53,477 nucleotides of DNA from Prolixibacteraceae bacterium. Lineage in GTDB: Bacteria > Bacteroidota > Bacteroidia > Bacteroidales > Prolixibacteraceae. The translations under genes and the position numbers were made by a program. The stretch is taken from assembly GCA_027859005.1 (NCBI GenBank), contig JAQIBQ010000311.1, forward strand, positions 1 through 53,477, in the 5' to 3' direction. The notes beneath the pieces are model-generated. The model did not search any database. It saw only the letters and a list, made by a program, of their open reading frames with translations, and had not been told where the DNA came from. Below, piece by piece: positions 14,901 through 20,996 of this stretch (position 1 is the stretch's first letter; each line of letters begins with the position of its first letter).

Positions 14901-16427
14901 GGAGGTACTTGAGAAAAAAACTGGGTAATTGTTATCTGTACAGTTGTAAAACGAGCTGTAACTGAAATCGGCTATGGCTTCGTCAACATTGACTGTATGT
15001 GTGGTTTCAATTTGACAATCGTCGTCGAAATGTACTGTAAGCTTAACGGGGAAATTTCCTGCAGATGAAAAAAGATGATTGTAATTTGGATCTGTGCTTT
15101 CAACACTTCCGTCGTTATTTATGTCCCATTCGTAGGCCGTAACTCCTGAAGAAGTTAGAGCATTTAATGCAACGGTATCGCCAGAGCAATAATAGGCGTT
15201 TGTTGAAAAGTCGGCTGTATTGTTGTTGTTAAATCGAACGGTTTCGGTATGTGCTGCAGAAGCACAACCTTTCTCGGAAATTGAAGTTAAGCTAACGTCG
15301 TAATTACCTGCACCAAGGGTTGAGAAATCGAAGTCGACCGATTTAGTATGTTCGTCAAGTGCCGTTCCGTTCACTGTCCAGTTGTAGTCCGATATTGTGC
15401 TATTAATTACGGAACTGTTGTCGGTAAAGGTAGTTAGCGATGGTCCGCAATCATCGGCTTTGTTGATGGTAAATGCAGCTTCGGGTTTATCATCAACTTC
15501 AAATAAGTTAAAATTTGTTTTTGATCCTTGGCATCCATTTTCATCAGTTACCTCGAGTACCACATTGTAAATTGCTCCCTCAAAATCTGTGGCAGTTAAA
15601 GGAGCAGGCGGATTGGTATTGTATACTTCTTCATGATCGTCGAAGAAAAACCAGTAGTGGTAGGCTTCTGTTCCACTTGATATCGCCCCAATTACCTGAC
15701 CATTTACTGTTCTGCTTGGTTCCGTAACTGCGCCACCTGTAGATTGCAGCGTTACATCTGCAAGTTCACATCCTGGATTGTTTATATCGCCTATGTTGGG
15801 TTTAGGTCTTGGATAGATGTTAATTACATCGGAGAAAGTATTTTCGGTAGCTAATCCTTGATCGATGGTAAGACTTACGGTATAGCTCCCTGGTTTGTCG
15901 TAAACGGCCGAAGGATTATATACATTGGAAAAAGGTTCATTCCCATTTCCAAGCGTCCATTCGTATGTCGAAGCATTTTTTGAGAGGTTGGTAAATTGAA
16001 CCCTACGGTACTTACAGCCCATTTGGTAGTCCATGGTAAAAGCGGCATAGTTGTCACCTGTATGAATAAATATTTTAAAGCTGGTGGTGTTTGTTGCATT
16101 TGATTCATCGGTTGCTGTTACCGAAATGGTGTAAGTGCCTGCATTTATTGGCGTTCCGCTGATTAGTCTTGACGATTCAGTATAAGTTAGTTCCGAAGGT
16201 AAGCCAGTTACGGTATAGCTGATTGCATCGTTGTTTTCGTCTTTAAAAGCATTTGAAGGAATGGTATACGAGAAATAATCTTCCACTTCGGCATGTTGAT
16301 TGGTTAGGCCAATATTCAACACCGGAGGAAGATTTTGTGAATACGTAAAATTCGGAATAAGAAGCAGATTGAGAACCACAATCAGCCACCCGATTCTACA
16401 CCAGTTTACACTCTCGCACAGTTTCAT
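2940..16427 (-). CDS. Giant (4495 aa) PKD / cadherin-like repeat surface protein with gliding-motility-associated (T9SS type B) C-terminal domain
   Basis: Signal peptide; N-terminal Ig-like domain (NPPVLNIGL..TNTTSFKIF); many PKD motifs (WDFGDGN..H.Y...G.Y.V.L.V); many (V/E)ND(A/x)P-type cadherin-like/VCBS repeats; C-terminus VPEIITPNNDTKNDVLIIDGIEYFPNAMLQIFNRYGHVVFQSKGYENNWGG. Confidence 0.93.
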   Translation of the reverse strand: MKLCESVNWCRIGWLIVVLNLLLIPNFTYSQNLPPVLNIGLTNQHAEVEDYFSYTIPSNAFKDENNDAISYTVTGLPSELTYTESSRLISGTPINAGTYTISVTATDESNATNTTSFKIFIHTGDNYAAFTMDYQMGCKYRRVQFTNLSKNASTYEWTLGNGNEPFSNVYNPSAVYDKPGSYTVSLTIDQGLATENTFSDVINIYPRPKPNIGDINNPGCELADVTLQSTGGAVTEPSRTVNGQVIGAISSGTEAYHYWFFFDDHEEVYNTNPPAPLTATDFEGAIYNVVLEVTDENGCQGSKTNFNLFEVDDKPEAAFTINKADDCGPSLTTFTDNSSVINSTISDYNWTVNGTALDEHTKSVDFDFSTLGAGNYDVSLTSISEKGCASAAHTETVRFNNNNTADFSTNAYYCSGDTVALNALTSSGVTAYEWDINNDGSVESTDPNYNHLFSSAGNFPVKLTVHFDDDCQIETTHTVNVDEAIADFSYSSFYNCTDNNYPVFFSSTSKTVLGRTISATNWYHTTGGTDVLISTSPSFNYTFSGSGSHSIRLDVVSEDGCTASYSDDIVLKKPSLSINISGTTSGCLPAGATNFQAVFNSDFETPNTYNWTFGDGNTASGENVSNTYATSGSFNVTLVVNTSSGCTYTETRNSAVQVTSQPTINSVNIIQDPLNCFSLGVQLNVDYSAGTELLTFDTPSGQVQESLSGNPHAFNYEFPDTGSFTIDVMATRFGCTSTPFSVTNILANEPRAFFNPDQNTFCTPPYNVSFDNRSSYSDPLTTFSWDFGDGNSSTDPSPSHLYATTGNYNVTLTVDNGTCSHQYSEEINIFNFDNATGIIGATDNTGCAPLTVSFTEDITNRLSSNYPINKLLWDYNNDGIIDDSTNAGDPVIYTYTTPGEYDVHLEVISSSGCNYSFTESNLVSASGPISSFSHSPALVCLGTSVDFNNTSTQPSFDTATITGYLWNFGDGTESTQENPTHSFNSDTTFSVSLTVNDSQGCSTTLEKTNLIELIPFEPLFEASDSLVCNNTAITFSNNSTGAISEYRWDFDGNGSIDLTSTNTDAVSHTYTSPGNYNVTLEVAIANGCTKTYVETIRVINSTANFTATATNIGCAPAFAHFTPATNDSDVLSYSWNFGDGNSSTERAPRNYYVSPGDYTVSLTINFKGDCSESLTRTEYITAEGANGDFSYDKTIGCAPNAVLFSVSNMRNVDYITWDYGAGFTKIDTLPTGTTSYFESDTTYTELGFNFPSVILTDEVCGEYAYDNAYLGSIYTSTPPVVNFGVDNDSICKGVEIQFTDSSVSNDPENALSSWKWDFGTVFNDTSVVQHPKFAYQMQGVYSPQLIVSNTLGCTDTLQKDDYIYIYGNDQLSARFIIDDSLACAWQELNFTSIADAGTGTIVSYEWDFGDGTNAANTMQTHTYHDSLKGQTINVIHRVTDDKFCIDSTLRTVEIDNLQAAFGYDPQPVYRGSLVDFEDQSSNDFGPNPNGWNWSFENGSPSSSAIEDPQDIDFSSIGIDNKIQLIVTNNNTCSDTTFLLVDVLNNPPVVDTFTITSIENSTYFFRIFEFEDRFSDEDPGHTMNAVRIETSPANGSFRLNGSAYTIGTSIPYSQITQLEFVPDANWNGSTEFIWNAFDGFDWSLSPELIYVVVLEEPEPPKLLNITFDLPEDSVIQITEQDFIDHINYSVGSLFEFDSLWILSDLTPAVGTLTFNGNAFSAPQLILENQINNSDTVFKYYPTQGYNGTLSFNWNAHDGYNFAETAGQVIINYYNTAPTLTNIVRLDLKEDDFQTITKSEFEDHYFDIDQYDSPQVFFLSNIPLANEGKFWINGQEVGPNDFSISYDELINFRFDPAWGFEGTTQVNWGISDGVDTSFALIQFEFVNTPPYLHDVNVDGFEDEVFTFDVSNFNPSTQPSTTPFEDDDHWDQLEMIEIVSLPQHGELLYDGFSVSPDLTINRGNINLLTYLSANNWNGSDQFDYNAFDGTDWANNDTLVYLNIQPVNDAPTPSTVYYSIQEDEVLTGKNVGDNDKDIDDNHSVLRFSVAEIDSASAGENGTITLNNLGYLTYTPNKDFNGFVYFIYTVCDDDNACAKDSVFITIEPINDAPVAAIDSFYIYEDEDPKTFDCLFNDVDIDGDNISLNTVESSYTRNITTEYGELEWNPYGNITFTLNSGLDTLKAGDEIPLSFNYKIRDVHNLQDSSVFVITILGRNDAPIAVADSYATIEGEASISSDGTDEFSILYNDSDPENDQISVATVNNNTLHNITSPFGTFNWQTDGSWIFTQNLDATDSLYQDELVQIEYPYTNSDGVTESDTSTISFSITGVNDAPIAENNYLNISEDTESISITISQVEALLLNDSDVDGDDFWVNEIEGSSTKSTTSDVGTLNWDSDGSYTYIPDPDIVDQLAGGTSIDDTFNYSIVDDFGATDTAQLIITITGVNDEPFANDDYISIYEDTQVTVVDSANGLLPNDGDVDQDPIVVAVNGVGSRTLNGEYGTLTWDSTGAYTYITDPNLVDTLYYNENVIDVFTYTVNDPSGETDFANLYITIIGENDAPVAENHYESMYEEDIVLVLNDRNAGIISEDSDIDDNENFEIKQINNSTIIPAIGTYGSLVWHEDGTFIYTLNQLTDSLAEYEVVVDSFLYLIEDAFDSTATAWFYIEITGENDQPEASRDTLELTENDIEISPAWSLLLNDADTDGDFIELYSFSYDTTSPTETTFASFDWDSTGYFTYNRYTYNRIYNGLDTLAFDDLIVDSISYSIIDEHGVESESKLHLQIQGVNDAPTTGRDANFINESSTQVSSNANNFILENDYDVDRRDSIVLLNINEITSDSVAGVFGYLKWTYDGNYTYYNNYEATDSLYRSERVHDLFPYTITDLQGATTTDTLDITISGVNDKPVALNDTIFISEDDDSISIHPLNEGLLWNDYDVDGDRIFILITGTDTIKTLNGKYGLLTIYENGQAQYKLNAQMDSLYSGEKVFETFSYTIVDEHNYTSNALILITITGDNDKPEAVDDFVSILEDTDSIFAPIEDVNALLFHDYDVDNDMLMVSTVSDTSLIPAFGNYGELYWDSTGAYTYITDKSRADQLAEGDTAYDTFTYLVRDPFDGLDSAQLLIELIGVNDPPVAMSNFYSTFEFNAISITTDSTNDILDNDFDVDGDTSLITLINNLPNDTIIGEWGTLIWMPDGSFEYFPDSALALALRPDEVSNDIFEYTLEDEFGATDTSIINFSILGINNAPIADNDTLIIYEDEQSKALENSLIFRDYDVDNDTLFVSKIEDDTTGVFTGLYGEVFWNSKGDVVFTPNRQVIDQLGARENAIEEYEYTIVDEGGLRDTAILRILIIGENDPIIARNDYDTIYEDRYSIVNVVENDEDLDNNENGNFDYNSLNIQIQPINGEASVNSANGEIYYFPNENYFGTDSLLYQICDKGDPVYCDTAWLVIDVHEVNDPPVATHLNLQTDVNIPVDFNAFDQVVDIDDGIDPASLDFPEGNLSISDSIFTYMPDSFFIGRDEFIYSLADYSDERAYVIVTVSIPDDGDGAQNDFATTSENTAIQINILANDTLNNFVANPLSVDIRIYAKHGIASYDPFNHVIDYEPANNFNGIDSLTYLVESKTGTWDFATVYITVEPINSPIIANDDATTTFMNKTKFIQILLNDIDIDNGIDYWSVDTLQGTQNGSISYDTINGVITYIPDLDYLGEDYFSYRVCDLDEDNTSCDTANVFLLVKSKTDGINAGNDEISTKEDSTITITYEFITANDEVFTGVLDPTSLFVITGPQHGTFESDGAYGIIYTPFDNYFGPDWITYQVCDTVGNCDFAEINIWINEVNTAPIANDDNFVVTENTKKRLSILSNDFDYDGNLDWSTLDTITGPSKGTIVIDTLTGTILYTPSINADIDEFKYRICDNEGLCAEATVMVLVDLGSTIPYNQVTEEDTPDTIDLAPLLAKFNFLETVDSYIGNGGPIVGNWEFINNNTQLVYTPLHDSIGADYYNIQLYFPNSDTADLIVIVDILPVNDAPVAVLDSVTWTTDTDKLIIDFNTILSNDFDVDGDSIFLSQGVIEFGDSLHVVFNSDSTITVTADTILWCDSWFTYEITDPSGESDTGYVFIMPELEGIVAEDDSIEVDENSQITIHELLNDSFKDMQLCTIDTVVILSDPLNGIAASNEQNTIEYRPTDHYYGADSLEYEIVDIWGQTDSAWVLINVIQRNQPPVADPDAVTNDFGESIQIFILENDYDPDPDGYIDTIFTNLVYDNLPSNGTVWFNPDSGYFEYTPIEFTCEADQFSYTIFDNEGDSASTTVSIGLPEEAPLFANNDTVKTWPGVPVEFNVLTNDEGYFLPYINNYTEPEWGSIEQIGDSSFIFNPYADFGSNDSMTYELVSPCGNQTNGKVIFMIEELRVPEIITPNNDTKNDVLIIDGIEYFPNAMLQIFNRYGHVVFQSKGYENNWGGYSNQGSLGGNKPLPTGSYYYTLLYNEGRNKQAGLIYIYR
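3230..11790 (-). repeat. Cadherin-like / VCBS-type tandem repeats inside the giant protein (approximate limits)
   Basis: Repeated 'VNDAPxAxxDxxxIxEDxxxxxxxxLLxNDxDVDxDxxx...YGxLxWDSxGxYTYxxD' units at a spacing of roughly 340 nt, judged by eye over about 6.4-10.4 kb. Confidence 0.75.
11800..16050 (-). repeat. PKD-domain tandem region inside the giant protein (approximate limits)
   Basis: Recurrent 'YxWDFGDG(N/T)xS..xPxHxYxxxGxYxVxLxV' motifs from about FTMDYQMGCKYRRVQF to about IQLIVTNNNTCSDTTFLLVDVL. Confidence 0.75.
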
Positions 16428-17167
16428 TTAGTATCTTTTTCCCAGATATTCTGAATTTCCGCAACGCTCAGAATTCCTTTGTTAATGACAGAATAGTTTG
16501 AAAAAACCCAGTACATTATTCTGTCTGTACTATTGAAAAGTTAAAAATAGAAAAATATAGTGAAGACCTATAATTTTCAAGTGTTTAATTCATGGAATGA
16601 TTGAATCTTCTTTCTTTTTGGATTAAAAGAGATAAGTTAAATTGAGTTGTATGAAAAAGCCATGGAATTTCTTTCAGACTCTTTTCGTTGATATCGAATT
16701 TTATAATTATAGTATTATGTCTTTCTGCTTGCTTAATCTTATGTGTATCAATATCAGCATTGTAATTACAAACTTTTAATGCTGATAGATTTCCTGCTTT
16801 ACACTCTTGTCTTTTTTTTTACATGGGAGATACTACTTTGTTTAGAACTGTAATACTATTTTATGATGAACTCGAATATCCAGTAGCTTAATTTTTTCTT
16901 AAAGCAATAGCGTAGTACAGAAATGCGACTCATGATACATATCATATTTGATTTTGTGGTTTATTGTCAATGGTTTAATTAGGTGTTGTGTATGTTGCAC
17001 ATTAATAGTTAAATAAAGACAATAATGTCTTAAAATAGAAAGGCAATATGTATTTGGATTAATTCTAATTTACTGGAGTGGTGTGATTTTAAATAATATC
17101 TGTCATTGTTTTGTGTTGAATATGGTAAATTGTGATGGTACAAATAGAGGTAATGGTTTAAATACAT

Positions 17168-18031
17168 ATGAGATCAACTAGAAATATTTTGCATAATCTA
17201 ATATTGGTTGCATACTATGGTATAGTTTTGGGAACTTTAGTTCTACTAATTGTTCTTGGATATGATTATTATTCAACAAGTATTGAAGAAAGGTATTTTC
17301 ATGAATTAAACAATCAATTTAAAGCGAGTGGTATTTATGGTCATGGCTTTGGAATTATTGGTTCGTTGTTAATTGTTATAGGCGTTTTTAGTTATATGAT
17401 AAGAAAACGTGTTCGAAGGTATACTCGCATTGGCTATTTGCGAGACTGGTTACATTTCCATATTTTCCTTTGTGTTGAAGGTTCAATTTTAATTGTATTT
17501 CATACTACATTTAAGTTTGGTGGTTTAGTCGCAATAAGTTTCTGGAGTATGGTGGCTGTTGTATTGAGTGGTGTTGTTGGCCGTTATATTTATTTGCAAA
17601 TACCTAGAACCATTGAGGGTAGAGAAATGAGTAGAATGGAGATGGACGATGAGAATTTGGAATTGAATAAGCAAATAAGAACTAGCGTAGTTTTAGATGA
17701 AAACCTATATCAAATACTGGATGAAAATACAGCTTTGAAAGTTGGTTTCTTAGGTTTTCTTTTTAAAAGTAAAGTTGAAAAAGATGCAATTAGAAATTTG
17801 AAAAATGCTCTTGATAGTCAGCAGATTTCTAAATCTGAAAAAAATAAAATACTGAATTTATTTAAGAAACAGCTTGCGCTAAAAAAACGGATAGTAAAAT
17901 TGGTTGGCATGCAAAATTTGCTGAAGTATTGGCATGTAGCGCATTTGCCTTTCGCATTAATTATGTTGATTATTATGGTTATACATGTTGCAGTAGCCTT
18001 GGTTTTTGGGTATGTCTGGATATTTAGTTAG
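17168..18031 (+). CDS. Multi-pass membrane protein, putative b-type cytochrome / ferric-reductase-like
   Basis: Several hydrophobic helices; histidines at helix ends (YGHGFGI, WLHFHIF, IVFHTTF, KYWHVAHLPFALIMLIIMVIHV) suitable for heme b; first gene of the cytochrome operon. Confidence 0.6.
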   Translation: MRSTRNILHNLILVAYYGIVLGTLVLLIVLGYDYYSTSIEERYFHELNNQFKASGIYGHGFGIIGSLLIVIGVFSYMIRKRVRRYTRIGYLRDWLHFHIFLCVEGSILIVFHTTFKFGGLVAISFWSMVAVVLSGVVGRYIYLQIPRTIEGREMSRMEMDDENLELNKQIRTSVVLDENLYQILDENTALKVGFLGFLFKSKVEKDAIRNLKNALDSQQISKSEKNKILNLFKKQLALKKRIVKLVGMQNLLKYWHVAHLPFALIMLIIMVIHVAVALVFGYVWIFS

Positions 18032-18037
18032 ATAATT

Positions 18038-19375
18038 ATGGACGTTTTAATTGAAAAAATATTGACTTATGGTTTGCTTACTCTTTTCTTGGTATTTGTA
18101 GTATGGATCTATTTAAGAAAGCAAAAAAGAGAATCATTAATTGTTGAGCAAAAAATTGCAAAAGCAAAAGAAGAAGGTATTCACGAACCAGTTACGCTAC
18201 ATCCAGTAATTGATCCAAATAGTTGTATTAAGAGTGGTGCTTGTATTACCGCTTGCCCTGAAAAAGATATTATTGGTATAAAGGATGGCAAAGCAACCAT
18301 AATTAATGGTTCAAGATGTATTGGACATGGCGCTTGTTTTCATGCTTGTCCGGTACAAGCCATTACACTTTGCATTGGAACCGAAAAAAGAGGTGTGGAC
18401 TTACCTCATGTAGATCAAACATTAGAGTCGAATGTGCCAGGGGTTTATATTTGTGGTGAAATGGGCGGAATGGGCTTGATAAAAAATGCGGTGGAACAAG
18501 GAAAGCAGGCGGTCGATAATATGGCCAAAACAATTAATAAAAAAACTGAAGCAGATTACGACCTAATTGTAGTTGGTGCTGGGCCAGCTGGTATTTCGGC
18601 CTCATTACAAGCAAAGAAACTAAAGCTGAAAACGATAACTTTTGAACAAGACTCATTAGGCGGAACAGTCTACACTTTCCCACGATCTAAAATTGTGATG
18701 ACTTCTGCAATGGATCTGCCATTTAAAGGAAAAGTGAAATTATACGAGACCAGCAAACAGGAACTGATGGACATTTGGACTGAGGTAATAGAACAAAACG
18801 GAATTGAAATAAAAGAACATACCAAAGTTGAAGCAATAAATCCAATTAATAATCATTTTGAAGTGCTAACTCAGGCGGGTGAAAAATTTACTTCCAGAAA
18901 AGTATTACTCTCCATTGGACGGCGAGGAACTCCTCGAAAATTGAATGTCCCTGGTGAAGAAAGCATGAAAGTAGCCTATCGATTATTGGAACCTGAAGAC
19001 ATTCGCGATAAGCATATATTGATTGTTGGAGGTGGGGATTCAGCGGTTGAATCGGCCATGTTATTGGCCGATCGGAATAAAGTAACTTTGTCGTATCGGA
19101 AAGAAAATTTTAGTCGAATTAAACCGATGAATAGTGAGCGGATTAAAGAGGCTATAAATTCGGGTAAAATTGAAATATTGTTCAACTCAAATGTGTTGTC
19201 TATTGCTGAAAACGAAATAACAATAAAATTGGAAGATGAAGAGAAGCAACTTAAAAACGATTTGGTTTATATATTTGCTGGAGGTGAATTGCCAACTCAG
19301 TTTTTAGAAAAGATAGGTATTGCAATAACAACAAAATTTGGCGATGCAATTTTAAAGCACGAAAAGAAAAGATAG
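18038..19375 (+). CDS. Membrane-anchored ferredoxin-like / FAD-NAD(P) oxidoreductase
   Basis: N-terminal TM helix (TYGLLTLFLVFVVWIYL); two ferredoxin-like motifs CIKSGACITACP and CIGHGACFHACP; FAD motif VVGAGPAGISASLQA; NAD(P) motif ILIVGGGDSAVESAMLLA; thioredoxin-reductase-like segment VPGVYICGEMGG placed before the FAD domain. Confidence 0.8.
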   Translation: MDVLIEKILTYGLLTLFLVFVVWIYLRKQKRESLIVEQKIAKAKEEGIHEPVTLHPVIDPNSCIKSGACITACPEKDIIGIKDGKATIINGSRCIGHGACFHACPVQAITLCIGTEKRGVDLPHVDQTLESNVPGVYICGEMGGMGLIKNAVEQGKQAVDNMAKTINKKTEADYDLIVVGAGPAGISASLQAKKLKLKTITFEQDSLGGTVYTFPRSKIVMTSAMDLPFKGKVKLYETSKQELMDIWTEVIEQNGIEIKEHTKVEAINPINNHFEVLTQAGEKFTSRKVLLSIGRRGTPRKLNVPGEESMKVAYRLLEPEDIRDKHILIVGGGDSAVESAMLLADRNKVTLSYRKENFSRIKPMNSERIKEAINSGKIEILFNSNVLSIAENEITIKLEDEEKQLKNDLVYIFAGGELPTQFLEKIGIAITTKFGDAILKHEKKR

Positions 19376-19397
19376 CATTACTCAACTGTTTTCATTC

Positions 19398-20996
19398 ATG
19401 AGCAATAAAATAGGACACAACAAAATTCAGCTAATTCTACTGTTGATTTTTATTTTTCAGGCTAGAAGCTATGGGCAGATATCTCCTGGAGACTTAACAT
19501 CGGCTCATGCCAATCTTGAAGGTATGAGTAAGTGTGTCAATTGTCATGTGTTAAGAGAGAATGTTACTGATGAGAAATGTCTCGATTGTCATACTGAAAT
19601 TAAGTCACTTGTTAATGCGAACAGCGGTTATCATGTTTCGGTTGAGGTAGAAAACAAGCAATGCTTCGAATGCCATAATGAGCACCACGGGCGTAATTTT
19701 CAGATAATTCGTTTTGAAAAAGACAGTTTCGATCATCAATTAACCGGTTATCAGTTGGATGGAAAGCATGCAGAAGTAGAATGTATCGATTGCCACAAAA
19801 ATGAATTTATTAAAGAAAAAATAAGTCAAAAAACACAAGGGGAATCCTATCTCGGTTTGCAACAAGAATGCCTTTCGTGCCATACCGATTACCATCAAGA
19901 AAGCTTGGGTGCTAATTGCTTCGAATGTCATTCCTTTCAGGCATTTAAACCCGCAGAAAAATTTAATCACGATAATGCAAATTTTCGTTTAGTTGGTGCT
20001 CATAAAAATGCCGATTGTGTTAAGTGCCATAAAATTGATGAAGTTAATGGTCAGAAGTTTCAACACTTTAAAAATGTTGTTGCCAATAATTGTACCGACT
20101 GTCATACCGATGTGCACAATGGAAAACAAGGAAACGATTGTTTAAAATGTCACAATCAGGTTTCTTTCAATAAAATTAGTGACTTGCAGTCTTTTGATCA
20201 TTCAACAACAAATTTCCCATTAATAGGATTGCATCAAAAAGTAGATTGTGACAAATGCCACGAGGCTAGTTATACTCAAGATATCGCTTATCAAAAGTGT
20301 ACTGATTGCCATGATGATTTTCACCGCGGCCAGTTAACAAGCAATAGGAAAACAACTGAATGTAATTCTTGTCATAATGAATATGGCTTTTCTCCTTCAC
20401 AATATACTATCGAACGACATAATCAATCTTCTTTTGTATTAGATGAATCGCATTTGGCAACTCCTTGTATTTTTTGTCATTTGAAAGAAGACCAATGGGA
20501 ATTCAAACAAATTGGGAAAAAATGTGTGGATTGCCATGAGGATATACACAATGGTATAATTGAAAAGAAATTCTATCCTAAAAAGAACTGTGAAAGTTGT
20601 CATTCTGTTTCGAGTTGGAGTGAAGTGGAATTTGATCATAAGCTCACCGAATTTGAATTGGAAGGTGAACACCAAAATCAAAATTGCAGAGCATGTCATT
20701 TTAACCTGGATAATAGTCAGCAATTCAATGTTCTGGATCGAAAATGCGAGCAATGTCACAACGATGTTCATTTTGGACAATTTGAAACAAAAGAAAACAA
20801 CAACTGTGAATTGTGTCATACATTTACGAATTGGTTACCTGAGCGTTTTGAACACGATAGCACTCGCTTTAAGCTTGATGGTGGTCATGAAAATGTTGAT
20901 TGTTTCAAATGTCACGAAAATGTTAGTGTAGATGAAAATTCATATATTAATTATTCATTTGAAGATATAAAATGCGTGCTCTGTCATACACCATAA
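19398..20996 (+). CDS. Multiheme c-type cytochrome (20 CxxCH motifs)
   Basis: Signal peptide; 20 CxxCH motifs counted by eye (CVNCH ... CVLCH); repeated FxHxxTxFxLxGxHxxxxCxxCH modules. Confidence 0.92.
   Translation: MSNKIGHNKIQLILLLIFIFQARSYGQISPGDLTSAHANLEGMSKCVNCHVLRENVTDEKCLDCHTEIKSLVNANSGYHVSVEVENKQCFECHNEHHGRNFQIIRFEKDSFDHQLTGYQLDGKHAEVECIDCHKNEFIKEKISQKTQGESYLGLQQECLSCHTDYHQESLGANCFECHSFQAFKPAEKFNHDNANFRLVGAHKNADCVKCHKIDEVNGQKFQHFKNVVANNCTDCHTDVHNGKQGNDCLKCHNQVSFNKISDLQSFDHSTTNFPLIGLHQKVDCDKCHEASYTQDIAYQKCTDCHDDFHRGQLTSNRKTTECNSCHNEYGFSPSQYTIERHNQSSFVLDESHLATPCIFCHLKEDQWEFKQIGKKCVDCHEDIHNGIIEKKFYPKKNCESCHSVSSWSEVEFDHKLTEFELEGEHQNQNCRACHFNLDNSQQFNVLDRKCEQCHNDVHFGQFETKENNNCELCHTFTNWLPERFEHDSTRFKLDGGHENVDCFKCHENVSVDENSYINYSFEDIKCVLCHTP

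Noticed and set aside
2940-16427. Short ORFs antisense to or out of frame with the giant repeat protein
   Set aside because: By-products of a low-complexity repetitive gene; compositions are not protein-like.
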